A stretch of 64,000 nt of DNA, taken from positions 1 to 64,000 of the forward strand of contig JAGYJE010000008.1 in assembly GCA_018402305.1 (NCBI GenBank). Reading direction: 5' to 3'. A model generated the notes under the pieces. That model saw nothing but the letters and a program-made list of their open reading frames with translations. It did no database searches and was not told the DNA's origin. The stretch's first letter is position 1. Each line of letters begins with the position of its first letter. The position numbers and the translations under genes are program-made. The DNA comes from Puniceicoccaceae bacterium. Lineage in GTDB: Bacteria; Verrucomicrobiota; Verrucomicrobiia; Opitutales; Coraliomargaritaceae. Shown piece by piece: positions 43,505 through 51,262 of the stretch.

Positions 43505-44530
43505 CTAAACGCGCCTTTTGCGACGCATCAGTGCCAGCGCAAGTCCAAGGCAACCTAAGATCGCAGCGTAAGCCGACGGCTCAGGAATGGGCGCGAGGCT
43601 GGAGACGCGAAATCCGATGCCGTCGCCCTCGAAGGTCGGACTGCCGACATTGCGGAGCGAGGACTGCAGGGGGATGTTGAAGCCGAAGTCGTTGAACGAG
43701 CCGCCCCGCAGCCCGCGGCTACTGGTGAACAAATATTCATCATTCCACTCCCACACATTGCCCGCCTGATCGAAGGTGCCGTAGGCGCTGCCGGCTATTG
43801 TGTAGGCCCCGACCGGCGTGACGGTATTCGAAGCCGGCGAGAGAGACCCACTCCGATTCACGCTATTGGCATCCGTGCTGTTGGGCACGGTGGCCGTCGG
43901 TGCGGTGTCGCTACCGGTCGCGTAGAGCGCGTAGGTCGAGGTGCCCGGATTGTAGTAGGCCGCCTTGAACCACTCGTTTTCGCTGGCAATCGCCACCCCA
44001 CCGTTCGCATACTCCGTCGCGTCGCGAGTGATCGTGTTGTTGTCGATGCCAAGTGGGGTTAAAACATAGACCCCCGTCTCGGTATTCCCCGTCGTCAGCC
44101 AGTTCGTAAAACGCGCCGCATCCCAGAACGAAACATAGTTCACCGGCATGTTCCCCATGCTCTGGCCGTTGTTAAAACCCGAGCTGGCCGTTCGTACGCT
44201 GTAGGTGTAGCTGCCGTCGCTGCCGCTTCGGCTGATCCCGCCGTGAACATTGCTACCCATATTGATGTTCCAGAGCCCGCGTGGATCGCTTGCCGCCACT
44301 GCATTCAGGAAGGCCGTGTACTGCGCGTTCGTTACCGCATACGTGCCGATGTGGTAGCCGTAGGACACCGCTCCAAAGCCGTCGCCCCCGGACTGGCTGT
44401 GGTTTCGGTTAGCAGACGATTGCGCGGCGTTACCGGGATTGCCAACAAATACGGTGTCGATGGTGATCGCCGCCGAAGCTGCAGAAGCCGCCAGCAGGCC
44501 AGCCGCGAGGAGGGACATGTGTTTTTTCAT
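43505..44530 (-). CDS. Exported formylglycine-enzyme-fold protein with DGR variable repeat and PEP-CTERM tail
   Basis: A 341-residue protein with a signal peptide (SLLAAGLLAASAASA). An FGE/SUMF1-like C-type-lectin fold spans about residues 25-315 (YHIGTYAVTNAQYTAFLNA, ASENEWFKAAYYNPG, AGNVWEWNDEY). The fold's end, RGGSFN to GIGFRVSS, is the variable repeat. The C-terminus IPEPSAYAAILGCLGLALAL plus MRRKRR is a PEP-CTERM sorting tail. It should be exported, processed by exosortase and exposed outside. It is the diversified target of the retroelement. Lectin-fold use by DGR targets is established; the ligand is unknown. Confidence 0.9.
   Translation of the reverse strand: MKKHMSLLAAGLLAASAASAAITIDTVFVGNPGNAAQSSANRNHSQSGGDGFGAVSYGYHIGTYAVTNAQYTAFLNAVAASDPRGLWNINMGSNVHGGISRSGSDGSYTYSVRTASSGFNNGQSMGNMPVNYVSFWDAARFTNWLTTGNTETGVYVLTPLGIDNNTITRDATEYANGGVAIASENEWFKAAYYNPGTSTYALYATGSDTAPTATVPNSTDANSVNRSGSLSPASNTVTPVGAYTIAGSAYGTFDQAGNVWEWNDEYLFTSSRGLRGGSFNDFGFNIPLQSSLRNVGSPTFEGDGIGFRVSSLAPIPEPSAYAAILGCLGLALALMRRKRRV
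43596..43727 (-). repeat. Diversity-generating retroelement variable repeat (VR)
   Basis: The 132-bp end of the target gene, encoding about residues 268-312. It aligns with the template repeat at 42952-43077. Adenine positions of the template sense strand are replaced by other bases, while the rest is conserved apart from two substitutions and a 6-bp insertion. The invariant block at 43596-43619 is where an initiation-of-homing site would be. A small inverted repeat (AGCCGACGGCT) lies at 43571-43581 downstream in the gene direction. Confidence 0.9.
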
Positions 44531-45202
44531 GGTGATGTGTTTTTGATGGTTATGGCTTTATGCCTTGAGTTTTGTCGATGCCGAGGGAGGGGGGGGCAAG
44601 CGTAAAAAACACGGGGATTGTTACAATTTCGTTACGCGGCGAGACGCCTCCGGGATGCCATCGGCTGCCCCTGGAAAAGGCTGATGGATTAAGCGGCCTT
44701 CCCTTCCTCCGGCACCGGGCTAAAGTGCCCTTTCTCATAAAGCCAGTAGCCTGCGCCAAGAATAGCGAAGACTCCCAGGGCGATGGCGAAATATCCCCCG
44801 TAGGACGGCGCGCCTGTCCTCCATAGCCCGGAGGGCGACGGGGGAAGGTGGGCCCAGGTGCCGAGAGCGACAGCCAGAGCAAGCAGACCCGTGTCCGCCA
44901 TAGCCTGGTAAGGCGACGGCGGAAGATTCCCCACCGGTTGGGCAGGAAGCCCGTTCCGATGATGAGCACGCCGACAATGGCGCATCCAATCGCGGCCCGC
45001 CTTCGCTCTGCGAGTTTCTCTAATATTGCTAGGATGTCGCAGTAGTTCTATCCTTTCCAAACCGGAGAGCGGAAGATATTGCTACGGCGTGGCAAGCAAG
45101 ATGGTAAATGCGAAAGGCACCGAACATTTCGGAAACTCGGGCGACGGTATTCTCAAAGGTTTCTCTGCATACCTTGAAATCTTGCGAATCGGCGCTTGAC
45201 CT
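44531..45202. other. REP-like palindromes and degraded coding sequence between DGR target and HigBA pair
   Basis: No convincing intact gene. Minus-strand frames give short hydrophobic pieces (YFAIALGVFAILGAGYWLY at 44700-44780; IVGVLIIGTGFLPNRWGIF further up) in different frames, as if one small membrane protein were broken up. Two palindromes of the CCATAGC...GGCGAC type, at 44818-44844 and 44894-44923, interrupt them. They match the hairpin at 43430-43458. Confidence 0.5.
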
Positions 45203-45238
45203 TGTTCGCATATATGCTAACTTTAGAACATGCGAACA
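45203..45238 (+). promoter_or_regulatory. Inverted-repeat operator over the start of the HigB-like gene
   Basis: TGTTCGCAT at 45203-45211 and its exact reverse complement ATGCGAACA at 45230-45238, separated by 18 bp. The right arm includes the toxin start codon. A -35-like TTGACC lies at 45196-45201. This geometry fits autorepression by the HTH antitoxin encoded downstream. The palindrome is seen; its use is inferred. Confidence 0.6.
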
Positions 45239-45595
45239 ATTCAGTTCTACAGGCAGCAATCAGGCTCATGCCCCGTTGAGGAGTTTCTTGACTCCCTTGA
45301 TGGCAAACAGGCCCAAAAAGTTGCCTGGGTGCTCGATCTTGTTCGCACTCTACCAAGGCCACCAACCCAGTATTTCAAGAAGTTAGTGGGCACGGAGCTT
45401 TGGGAGATTCGGGCCGAGTTTGGAGGCAACGCTTTCCGACTCCTCGGCTTCATGGACGGCGAAAATCTTGTCATTCTGGCCAGCGGTTTCGCCAAGAAAA
45501 CGCAGAAAACCCCGAAACAGGAAATCGAAACGGCTGAACGTCGCCGAAAAGACTATTTCTCTAAAAAAAGGATGAATCATGGACGATCTCGATAA
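45230..45595 (+). CDS. RelE/HigB-type toxin (phage-derived Gp49-like)
   Basis: A 121-residue basic protein with IQFYRQQSGSCPVEEFLDSL, then GTELWEIRAEFGGNAFRLLG and ILASGFAKKTQKTPKQEIE. These match the phage Gp49-like/HigB toxin family, ribosome-dependent mRNA interferases. The FxKKxxxTPxxEIxxAxxR tail is diagnostic. The antitoxin gene overlaps its 3' end by 17 bases. The toxin comes first, the usual order for HigBA. Confidence 0.88.
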   Translation: MRTIQFYRQQSGSCPVEEFLDSLDGKQAQKVAWVLDLVRTLPRPPTQYFKKLVGTELWEIRAEFGGNAFRLLGFMDGENLVILASGFAKKTQKTPKQEIETAERRRKDYFSKKRMNHGRSR

Positions 45596-45911
45596 ATATA
45601 TACAGAAGCGCAAGGCTCGCGACCCTCTCTTTGCCGAAGGCTACGATTCCGGCTATCAGGAATTTCTCATAGGGGTTCTCCTCAAGGAAGCCCGCGAAAG
45701 TGCTGGTGTCACTCAAGAGGAGCTGGCGACCGCCATTCACACGAAGAAGTCGGTCATTTCCCGGTTGGAGAATCAGGCCAGCGATGCGCGTGTCTCGACG
45801 CTACGCAAAGTTGCTCAGGCTCTGGGAAAAGAACTTGTGATCGAACTGCGGCAACCGGGATCCAAGTCAAAACGCCGGAAAGCGACTCGAAAGCGGATGG
45901 CTCCCGCCTGA
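45579..45911 (+). CDS. HigA-type XRE-family antitoxin
   Basis: A 110-residue protein. An N-terminal partner-binding segment (DLDKYIQKRKARDPLFAEGY) is followed by an HTH (SAGVTQEELATAIHTKKSVISRLEN) and a basic tail (KRRKATRKR). It should neutralise the toxin encoded just upstream and repress their shared promoter, where a palindrome overlaps the toxin start. The genes overlap, so they are cotranslated. Confidence 0.88.
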   Translation: MDDLDKYIQKRKARDPLFAEGYDSGYQEFLIGVLLKEARESAGVTQEELATAIHTKKSVISRLENQASDARVSTLRKVAQALGKELVIELRQPGSKSKRRKATRKRMAPA

Positions 45912-46001
45912 TCCGGACTTGAGCCGGAGTTCCTGATGATCGGTCACTCGCATCGATTTTATTTCATGCCGGACAGGTGGAGGGAAATAAAGACACCCCA
46001 A

Positions 46002-46020
46002 TTAAGGCACAGTTAAGGCA
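46002..46020. repeat. Pair of TTAAGGCA repeats, right-hand side
   Basis: TTAAGGCA at 46002-46009 and 46013-46020, 11 bp apart, which puts them on one face of the helix. The same word occurs as a pair at 42653-42660 and 42664-42671, with the same spacing, near the left GIY-YIG cassette. They could be integrase or nuclease arm sites. Confidence 0.5.
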
Positions 46021-46420
46021 AAAACCTTAATTCTGATTGAATTGAGTGAACTTCAGTTGCCTGAGGGGGGCTGGATTTGCTGAGGCCTCGCAGCTTCTCA
46101 GTGTCTCCCATTATTAATGCTGATTTCTTGGCGTGCGACCATTTCTTGATCTGACGTTCACGCTTGATGGCTAGTTCTTTGGTCATTGGGCCTTCAACAT
46201 AGACGAGTCGGAAGTCTTTCAACTGAAGAGTATGGCGGGCTCCAGCACCTTCTGAATGGCGCTTGAGCCGCAATTGAACGTCCACACTTTGCCCCGTGTA
46301 ATAAGTCCCATTGCGACAAAAGAGGATATAAACCCACGCAAGCCCTTCGACACCTTCGACATGCTCAGCGCGGGCAGGCTCAGGGCATTCGACGCGCTGT
46401 AATCCATCTGGAAGTTTCAT
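46013..46420 (-). CDS. Small GIY-YIG domain protein with repeat-encoded leader
   Basis: The core WVYILFCRNGTYYTGQSVDVQLRLKRH carries the GIY-YIG strand pair, with the catalytic-region helix IKRERQIKKWSHAK. I give the start that parallels the 42158-42517 relative. The frame is open upstream through two in-frame 46-residue repeat copies as far as the tRNA-Ser gene, so the true start is uncertain. The core itself begins at about 46342. It probably has the same endonuclease-like activity as its relative. Confidence 0.7.
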   Translation of the reverse strand: MKLPDGLQRVECPEPARAEHVEGVEGLAWVYILFCRNGTYYTGQSVDVQLRLKRHSEGAGARHTLQLKDFRLVYVEGPMTKELAIKRERQIKKWSHAKKSALIMGDTEKLRGLSKSSPPQATEVHSIQSELRFLP

Positions 46421-46478
46421 AATCGAATTGTGGTTCCGACCCCGAATGGCCTGCCATGAGCAAGCGGAGCGCGTCGAA
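46341..46478. repeat. 138-bp repeat, copy 2
   Basis: First of two tandem copies between the GIY-YIG core and tRNA-Ser. 138 is divisible by three, so the repeat reads through as an open 46-residue block in the gene direction. It matches the copy at 42438-42575. Confidence 0.92.
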
Positions 46479-46706
<228 letters not shown>

Positions 46707-46762
46707 ATCATGAGCTCCGGAGACAAGGAGCGGCGCTGCCTTGGGTCAATCTATAATTTACC

Positions 46763-46792
46763 AAAAAAAACGCGCTCCATTTCTGGAGCGCG
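46763..46792 (-). terminator. Rho-independent terminator of the cold-shock gene
   Basis: On the minus strand, an 8-bp GC-rich stem (CGCGCTCC / GGAGCGCG) with a six-base loop is followed directly by eight T residues. It lies 27 bp beyond the cold-shock stop and before the tRNA-Ser gene. Confidence 0.9.
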
Positions 46793-46819
46793 CGTGAAAA
46801 GGATGGAACCGGGGAGTGC

Positions 46820-47023
46820 TTAGCTAGCAGAAACCTGGGTTGCGCAGGGACCCTTGGGGCCGCTGCCTACTTCAAAGGAAACGTTTTGTCCGTCTTCAAG
46901 GGTGGCGTAACCGTCCATTTGAATTTCGGAGTGATGAACGAATAGATCCTTGCCGCCGTCTTCTGGGGTGATGAAACCATAGCCTTTTTCGGCGTCGAAC
47001 CATTTTACTGTACCTGTACTCAT
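46820..47023 (-). CDS. Cold-shock domain protein (CspA family)
   Basis: A 67-residue single-domain nucleic-acid-binding protein. The RNP1 motif ([12 protein letters not shown]) and RNP2 motif (DLFVHHSEI) are both present, with the normal length for the family. It acts as an RNA chaperone or cold-inducible regulator in the cytosol. A strong terminator lies downstream and a roughly 110-bp leader upstream. Confidence 0.95.
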   Translation of the reverse strand: MSTGTVKWFDAEKGYGFITPEDGGKDLFVHHSEIQMDGYATLEDGQNVSFEVGSGPKGPCATQVSAS

Positions 47024-47136
47024 ATTACTTGTCTGTCTGTATTTAATTGCACGGCTCGCCGTTTGCGATCCGTTGCAAGCGCAAATGGTTATATGAGTAA
47101 TTATGCTTTGTCGCTAACTAATTTGCAGAAAATGCC

Positions 47137-47676
47137 TTATTTCGGTGCATTGTAGCGAAGAATCGCGGGGACACCGTCAATTTGCGGGCTGATGGGCTCG
47201 CTGCCGGGCCGGGCTTGGAAGCGCTCGGCGGTGGGGAACTCACTGAGCAGGCGGCGGGCGTCTTCGCTGTGCTGGCTGCGGGTTTTTTTGAAGCTGAGGA
47301 AGCCCTCGACGAGGGGAATGGGCGCGATGGCTTTGGGCAGTTTCTGGTCGAGCACCGTAAGGAACCGAAGGGCGCCTGCATAGGTGGATACGCCGGGGCC
47401 GTAATACCAGCCGCGCCCTTTTTCGAAGTCGCCGCGGATGTCGGGGTTTCCGGAGGGGCTGTGGTAGGTGGAGAGAACTGCCTCGAGGATGAGAGTGTGC
47501 GGTCCGTTCTCGATTAAAAGCGCGGCTGCGGCCTCGATGGCGGCGCCAAAATGGAGGGAGCGCAGGGCGGGGTCGCCGCTACAGGTGAAGCCGCAGGAGG
47601 GCAACTTTGCGCTGTAACCGAGATCGATGGCGAGAATGGGTAGGCCCGGCTGGAGGGTCGCGGTGTAGCGCTTCAT
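47137..47676 (-). CDS. Unknown protein, possibly RNase H-fold (DUF429-like)
   Basis: A 179-residue protein. ILAIDLGYSAKLPSCGF near the N-terminus and HTLILEAVLSTYHSP (Glu) and IPLVEGFLSFKK further on are arranged like acidic strands of RNase H-like domains such as DUF429. This is a weak resemblance. No signal peptide. Its start overlaps the preceding small gene by four bases, so it is the third gene of a translationally coupled set with an ADP-ribosylglycohydrolase. Confidence 0.6.
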   Translation of the reverse strand: MKRYTATLQPGLPILAIDLGYSAKLPSCGFTCSGDPALRSLHFGAAIEAAAALLIENGPHTLILEAVLSTYHSPSGNPDIRGDFEKGRGWYYGPGVSTYAGALRFLTVLDQKLPKAIAPIPLVEGFLSFKKTRSQHSEDARRLLSEFPTAERFQARPGSEPISPQIDGVPAILRYNAPK

Positions 47677-47912
47677 GGGAGGGGCGGGCTTTCTCTAAGC
47701 TGCTTTCGCTCGCTGCGGAAGCGCTTCCGGTGTTTGGTGACGCGGCCACTGACGCGGGCCCGCCAGTTGTTGAAGCTTTTCCGCTTCAGCTCGGCGCGCA
47801 TGATTTTGATGACCTCGGCTTCGGACAGGCCGGTCTTTTCCTCGATCGTCTCAAAGCTGGTGCGATCACACCAGGCCATACGGATGATGTTGTCGGTTTG
47901 TTCTGGGCTCAT
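47673..47912 (-). CDS. DUF2805 / TIGR03643-family small protein
   Basis: A 79-residue protein with RMAWCDRTSFETIEEKTGLSEAEVIKIMRAELK and SFNNWRARVSGRVTKH. This matches the small family of uncharacterised HTH-like proteins known as DUF2805. Such proteins are widespread in marine bacteria and often sit next to photolyase-type genes, which agrees with the truncated photolyase-like gene nearby. It overlaps both neighbours as ATGA. Confidence 0.85.
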   Translation of the reverse strand: MSPEQTDNIIRMAWCDRTSFETIEEKTGLSEAEVIKIMRAELKRKSFNNWRARVSGRVTKHRKRFRSERKQLRESPPLP

Positions 47913-48910
47913 GATGGAGCACCCTCTACTTTGAGTTTGGAGTGTGCACTGAGACCGTTTAGCCAGGTCTGGGGAACTCCGTTGGCCGCACCGAGGATGG
48001 CGCCGACGACGGCGCCTCGGTGGCAGTTATCGCCGCCGCAGTGTGCGTTGGCGAGGACCCCGGCGCTGAAATCGTCGGCATAGCGCCAGGCTAGATAGAG
48101 ACTGGCTTGGAAAGACTCGGGGAGGTAGCAGGCGGGGCTCAGGTGACGCCCGACGACGGTGCGATCGGGGAAGGAGGCCCAAGTTGTGAAGGGCTTCGTC
48201 ATACGATCCAAGGTTTGCGTCGATTCAAGAATGGCGCACAGCTCGCGACCAGCCGCGAGACTGTGAAGGATCTCGGTAAGCGTAGCAGCGGCTTGGCTGA
48301 CGTGGCGGTTTCTATGGGTGAGCCGGACGTGGGCTTCGACGTATTCGCGCTGGGCATCGAGCTCGCTGACGCCGATCCGGGAAAGGGCGGCGAGGAGGGC
48401 GGGGACTTGGCTAAGCCCTCCGATATGGATATCGTCGATGCCGCAGTCGGTCGGCTTCAGGCCGCGGGCGTAGTTATCAAAAAACGCGCGGTGATACTCC
48501 TCGACGTAGGTGTCGCGGTGCCAGCCATCGGTGAGCATCCGGTCCACGTAGCAGTCGGCCCAGGCAGCCGTGTCGTAGGCCCCCTGCTGGAGAACGAAGT
48601 GGTAGAGTTCTGCGGCGAGTTTGAAATTGATCGTGTTCTCGCCAGCAGCGAGGAACTGATGGTAGTGCACGCCGCGCTGGCCCCAGTAGTTTGCCTGCTC
48701 GCGGAGGATGTCGCCACGCTCATTCCGGGCCGTGTAGCGGGAGCGCCAGAGTATGCTGTCCGGGTGCGGGTTTTTGGGAGCGGCATAGCCTTGGAGTCTC
48801 CCATAGTCGCGGTCGAGGGCGGCGGTGTCGTAATACCAGTGCACGGGCATGGCCACGGCATCGGCCACGAGGGCGCCGAGCAGGGCGTTTTGATAGCTGT
48901 CAGTTGGCAT
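47909..48910 (-). CDS. ADP-ribosylglycohydrolase family protein
   Basis: A 333-residue protein from the ATG at 48910, the start that overlaps the stop of the upstream gene (ATGCCAACTGA). It has the family's metal-binding pattern: GALVADAVAMPVHWYYD at the N-terminus, CGIDDIHIGGLSQV in the middle and ANAHCGGDNCHRGAVVGAILG near the C-terminus. It is likely to remove ADP-ribose from protein, nucleic acid or small-molecule targets. The substrate cannot be told from sequence. Confidence 0.88.
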   Translation of the reverse strand: MPTDSYQNALLGALVADAVAMPVHWYYDTAALDRDYGRLQGYAAPKNPHPDSILWRSRYTARNERGDILREQANYWGQRGVHYHQFLAAGENTINFKLAAELYHFVLQQGAYDTAAWADCYVDRMLTDGWHRDTYVEEYHRAFFDNYARGLKPTDCGIDDIHIGGLSQVPALLAALSRIGVSELDAQREYVEAHVRLTHRNRHVSQAAATLTEILHSLAAGRELCAILESTQTLDRMTKPFTTWASFPDRTVVGRHLSPACYLPESFQASLYLAWRYADDFSAGVLANAHCGGDNCHRGAVVGAILGAANGVPQTWLNGLSAHSKLKVEGAPS

Positions 48911-49310
48911 GGGAGTTGGTTTCGCCCCGGATAGCTCCAAGGTAGGAGGCGTCCTGTCCGTGGGCGGCTTGGTCGGCACCCAGTTCCTTCAGGTAGTTCG
49001 ACCAGACGGACGGACGGCCCTCGAGCCAGGCCTTCCAGTAGGTGCGCCAGCAAACCTCGTCGATGTATTTGGAGGCCGCGCCGTAGCGGTGCCGCGCCAG
49101 GACCCTCTCGCAGATGAACCACTCCGGCAGCAGGCGGAGCCGGACCCAGGGTGAGAGCATGGAAACGTTTTTGCGGCGCCCCGGCCCCTCGTCATGGTTT
49201 CGGGTGGTCGCGTAATCGCGTCCCGCTCTGGGTAGAAAGGCCTCCAGAGCGTCGATCGCGGATGATGAGTTAGTAGCGAACACACCGAATGAACGGTGGA
49301 ACGTCCGCAA
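48900..49310 (-). CDS. Truncated photolyase/cryptochrome FAD-domain protein
   Basis: A 136-residue protein. GRDYATTRNHDEGPGRRKNVSMLSPWVRLRLL and WRTYWKAWLEGRPSVW match the first part of the FAD-binding domain of photolyase/cryptochrome-like proteins (residues about 30-115 here). The family's C-terminal half, which completes the flavin site, is missing. The reading ends in unrelated sequence at the ADP-ribosylglycohydrolase start. Probably a deletion derivative with no repair activity. Confidence 0.65.
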   Translation of the reverse strand: MRTFHRSFGVFATNSSSAIDALEAFLPRAGRDYATTRNHDEGPGRRKNVSMLSPWVRLRLLPEWFICERVLARHRYGAASKYIDEVCWRTYWKAWLEGRPSVWSNYLKELGADQAAHGQDASYLGAIRGETNSHAN

Positions 49311-49350
49311 ACTTAGTCGATTTCCTGAAAAGGCGACTAATCAAACGCTA

Positions 49351-49542
49351 CTAGCGAAACTGCACTTGCTGCGGTTGGTAGACGTAGCCGACAGACTCCA
49401 ACCGTGTGCAGAGGGTATCGGCGTCGATATCGTGGGTGCGACAGAGGTCTTCGAGGGATTCAGCCTCGTTGCGCAGCTCCGTGTTGACCAGCCCGACCAG
49501 GAGGTGGGGGTCCATTTGCTCGAACCGGCTCCAATCCGTCAT
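49351..49542 (-). CDS. DUF4250 domain protein
   Basis: A 63-residue protein when begun at 49542, just 10 bp after the stop of the gene upstream. The MDPHLLVGLVNTELRNEAESLEDLC block and YVYQPQQVQF match the small DUF4250 family. Its role is unknown. A longer frame that starts within the upstream gene is a shadow. Confidence 0.8.
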   Translation of the reverse strand: MTDWSRFEQMDPHLLVGLVNTELRNEAESLEDLCRTHDIDADTLCTRLESVGYVYQPQQVQFR

Positions 49543-49552
49543 AGCGGAGGGC

Positions 49553-51214
49553 TTATTCGGCCATGCCAGCTTCGGGGAGGCCGCGGACGACGAGCTCGTT
49601 GAGATAGGCATTGCTGCTGGAAAAGGCGGAAAACCGAGCGAGGAAGGCCTCTGCCTGCGCGAGGTCGGCATCATCTTCCGGGATTTCGGGCACGACCTTA
49701 TCGATCAAATTCACGAAAATACCGGATTGCCCAGCGGTGATCATGGGCGAGATTTCACCTGCCTGCATGCGCTGGGCGCGTTGCAGTGCGCTGCGGTTCA
49801 GTTCCGGTGGTGCTTCGCGGAGCGTGAAAGGCTCAAAAGGCTGCACAGAGAGCCCAAGCGACTCTGCGACCTCGGCGAAGGACGCTCCCTCAGCGACCTT
49901 GCTTTCGATCTCAGCTTGGAGGCTTTCGCCTTTCTCATTAAAGAGGCGGCGCTTTTCCTCGGCCAGGTAGTTGGCGCGGACTTCACTCTCGACAGCGGCA
50001 AACTCGGGGATCTCGGGTGCGATACGACCCTCGTAGATAAGCACGCCGAATCCACCGTCCACCTCGAAGGCATCCGTATAGTAACGGTTACCCCCAAGTG
50101 CGAAGGCAGCTTCAAGCAACTTCGCCGGAAGTGCGCGCTGGCGTGCGCCCTCCAGGGTGTAGGGCTCGATCTTCGTGAGGCTCACACCGGTTTGGTTGAG
50201 CAGGGTGTTGAAGGCGGCGGAGTCGCGCTTAATTTCATCGCGGTAGAGTTTGAAGGCGAAGTTTTGAGCCGCCTCGTTTGCCTGCCGGCGGGCGCGTTCG
50301 GCACGGTAGCTCTCAACAACAGCATCGCGGACATCCTCGAAGGTGACGCTTGGTGTTTCCGCTTCCTCCTCATTCGCTTCATTGGACTCAGCCTTGGCCG
50401 CCTCGAAATCGGCTACAAAGCTGGCACGGTTGGCGATAAAGTGTTCGCGTAGTTCCGAATCGCCGAATTCGGTGGTTTGGTTAGCGTAATCCGCCTCTTC
50501 AAAGCGAACATAGCTGGCCCGGATACGCTCAGGGATCTCGTAGCTCAATTGGTTGGCCTCGTAGTAGGCTTGCAAGGCTTCCTCGCTTGCATCGAATTCC
50601 GGTGAAAAGTCGGCATAGCTGAGCTGGGCGGTCTCCAGTGCGTATTCCGTGCGGTTGCTTTGAGCCTGAGCCAGCACCTCCGAGGGCAAAAGGTAGCCCG
50701 GCCCGGAAAAGGCGGTGCCGATTTGCTCGATCCGGTAGTTCTCCATGAGCACTTCCAGCACGAGGCCCTGCGGCGTGCGGGGGTTGGACTCGATCTGATC
50801 CACAAATCGTGTGTATTCATCAACGCTGAATTGACCATCCGGACCGCGGAAGGCGTTTTTTGTTTGGATGTATTCAGCCAGAGTCGGCTGGTCCGGGGCA
50901 GGAACGCCGATCTCATCGGCCAGATGGAGACGGGCGATACGCCCGCTCAGCATGGACTGGAACTCCTGGTCGCTGCGGATCTGCTGCCCGTCGAGGAAGG
51001 CGCTGAGCTGCACTTTCTCGATGACGGCCTCGCGCTCGCGGGGCGAATTCAGGTCGATCCCGTAGAAAAGGTTGGGCTCGTAGCCGCTACGATCGGTCGT
51101 GCAGCCGGGTGTGTTCCCGATCGTAAAGACGAAGGCGACGATGATAAGGGCCAGCAGAGATAGAAATATCCAGCGGCCGTGGCGGATGAGGTGATGTTGA
51201 ATCCAGGAAATCAT
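49553..51214 (-). CDS. Membrane-anchored SurA/PpiD-like folding factor
   Basis: A 553-residue protein with one N-terminal membrane helix (WIFLSLLALIIVAFVFTIG) that leaves the rest outside. A SurA_N-like helical segment (residues 65-160, AEYIQTKNAFRGPDGQFSVDEY) is followed by a helical linker. No clear parvulin active-site motif is seen. The layout resembles PpiD/SurA chaperones of outer membrane proteins. It precedes the DUF4250 gene by 10 bp. Confidence 0.75.
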   Translation of the reverse strand: MISWIQHHLIRHGRWIFLSLLALIIVAFVFTIGNTPGCTTDRSGYEPNLFYGIDLNSPREREAVIEKVQLSAFLDGQQIRSDQEFQSMLSGRIARLHLADEIGVPAPDQPTLAEYIQTKNAFRGPDGQFSVDEYTRFVDQIESNPRTPQGLVLEVLMENYRIEQIGTAFSGPGYLLPSEVLAQAQSNRTEYALETAQLSYADFSPEFDASEEALQAYYEANQLSYEIPERIRASYVRFEEADYANQTTEFGDSELREHFIANRASFVADFEAAKAESNEANEEEAETPSVTFEDVRDAVVESYRAERARRQANEAAQNFAFKLYRDEIKRDSAAFNTLLNQTGVSLTKIEPYTLEGARQRALPAKLLEAAFALGGNRYYTDAFEVDGGFGVLIYEGRIAPEIPEFAAVESEVRANYLAEEKRRLFNEKGESLQAEIESKVAEGASFAEVAESLGLSVQPFEPFTLREAPPELNRSALQRAQRMQAGEISPMITAGQSGIFVNLIDKVVPEIPEDDADLAQAEAFLARFSAFSSSNAYLNELVVRGLPEAGMAE

Positions 51215-51262
51215 GACAAATGAAAAAGCGGGGAGGTTAGATGCGCACTCCGCGCTGTCAAC

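Noticed and set aside
44689-45060. A 123-residue minus-strand frame upstream of the DGR target
   Set aside because: Its middle is REP-palindrome sequence and its hydrophobic end belongs to a broken frame; there is no support for a working gene.
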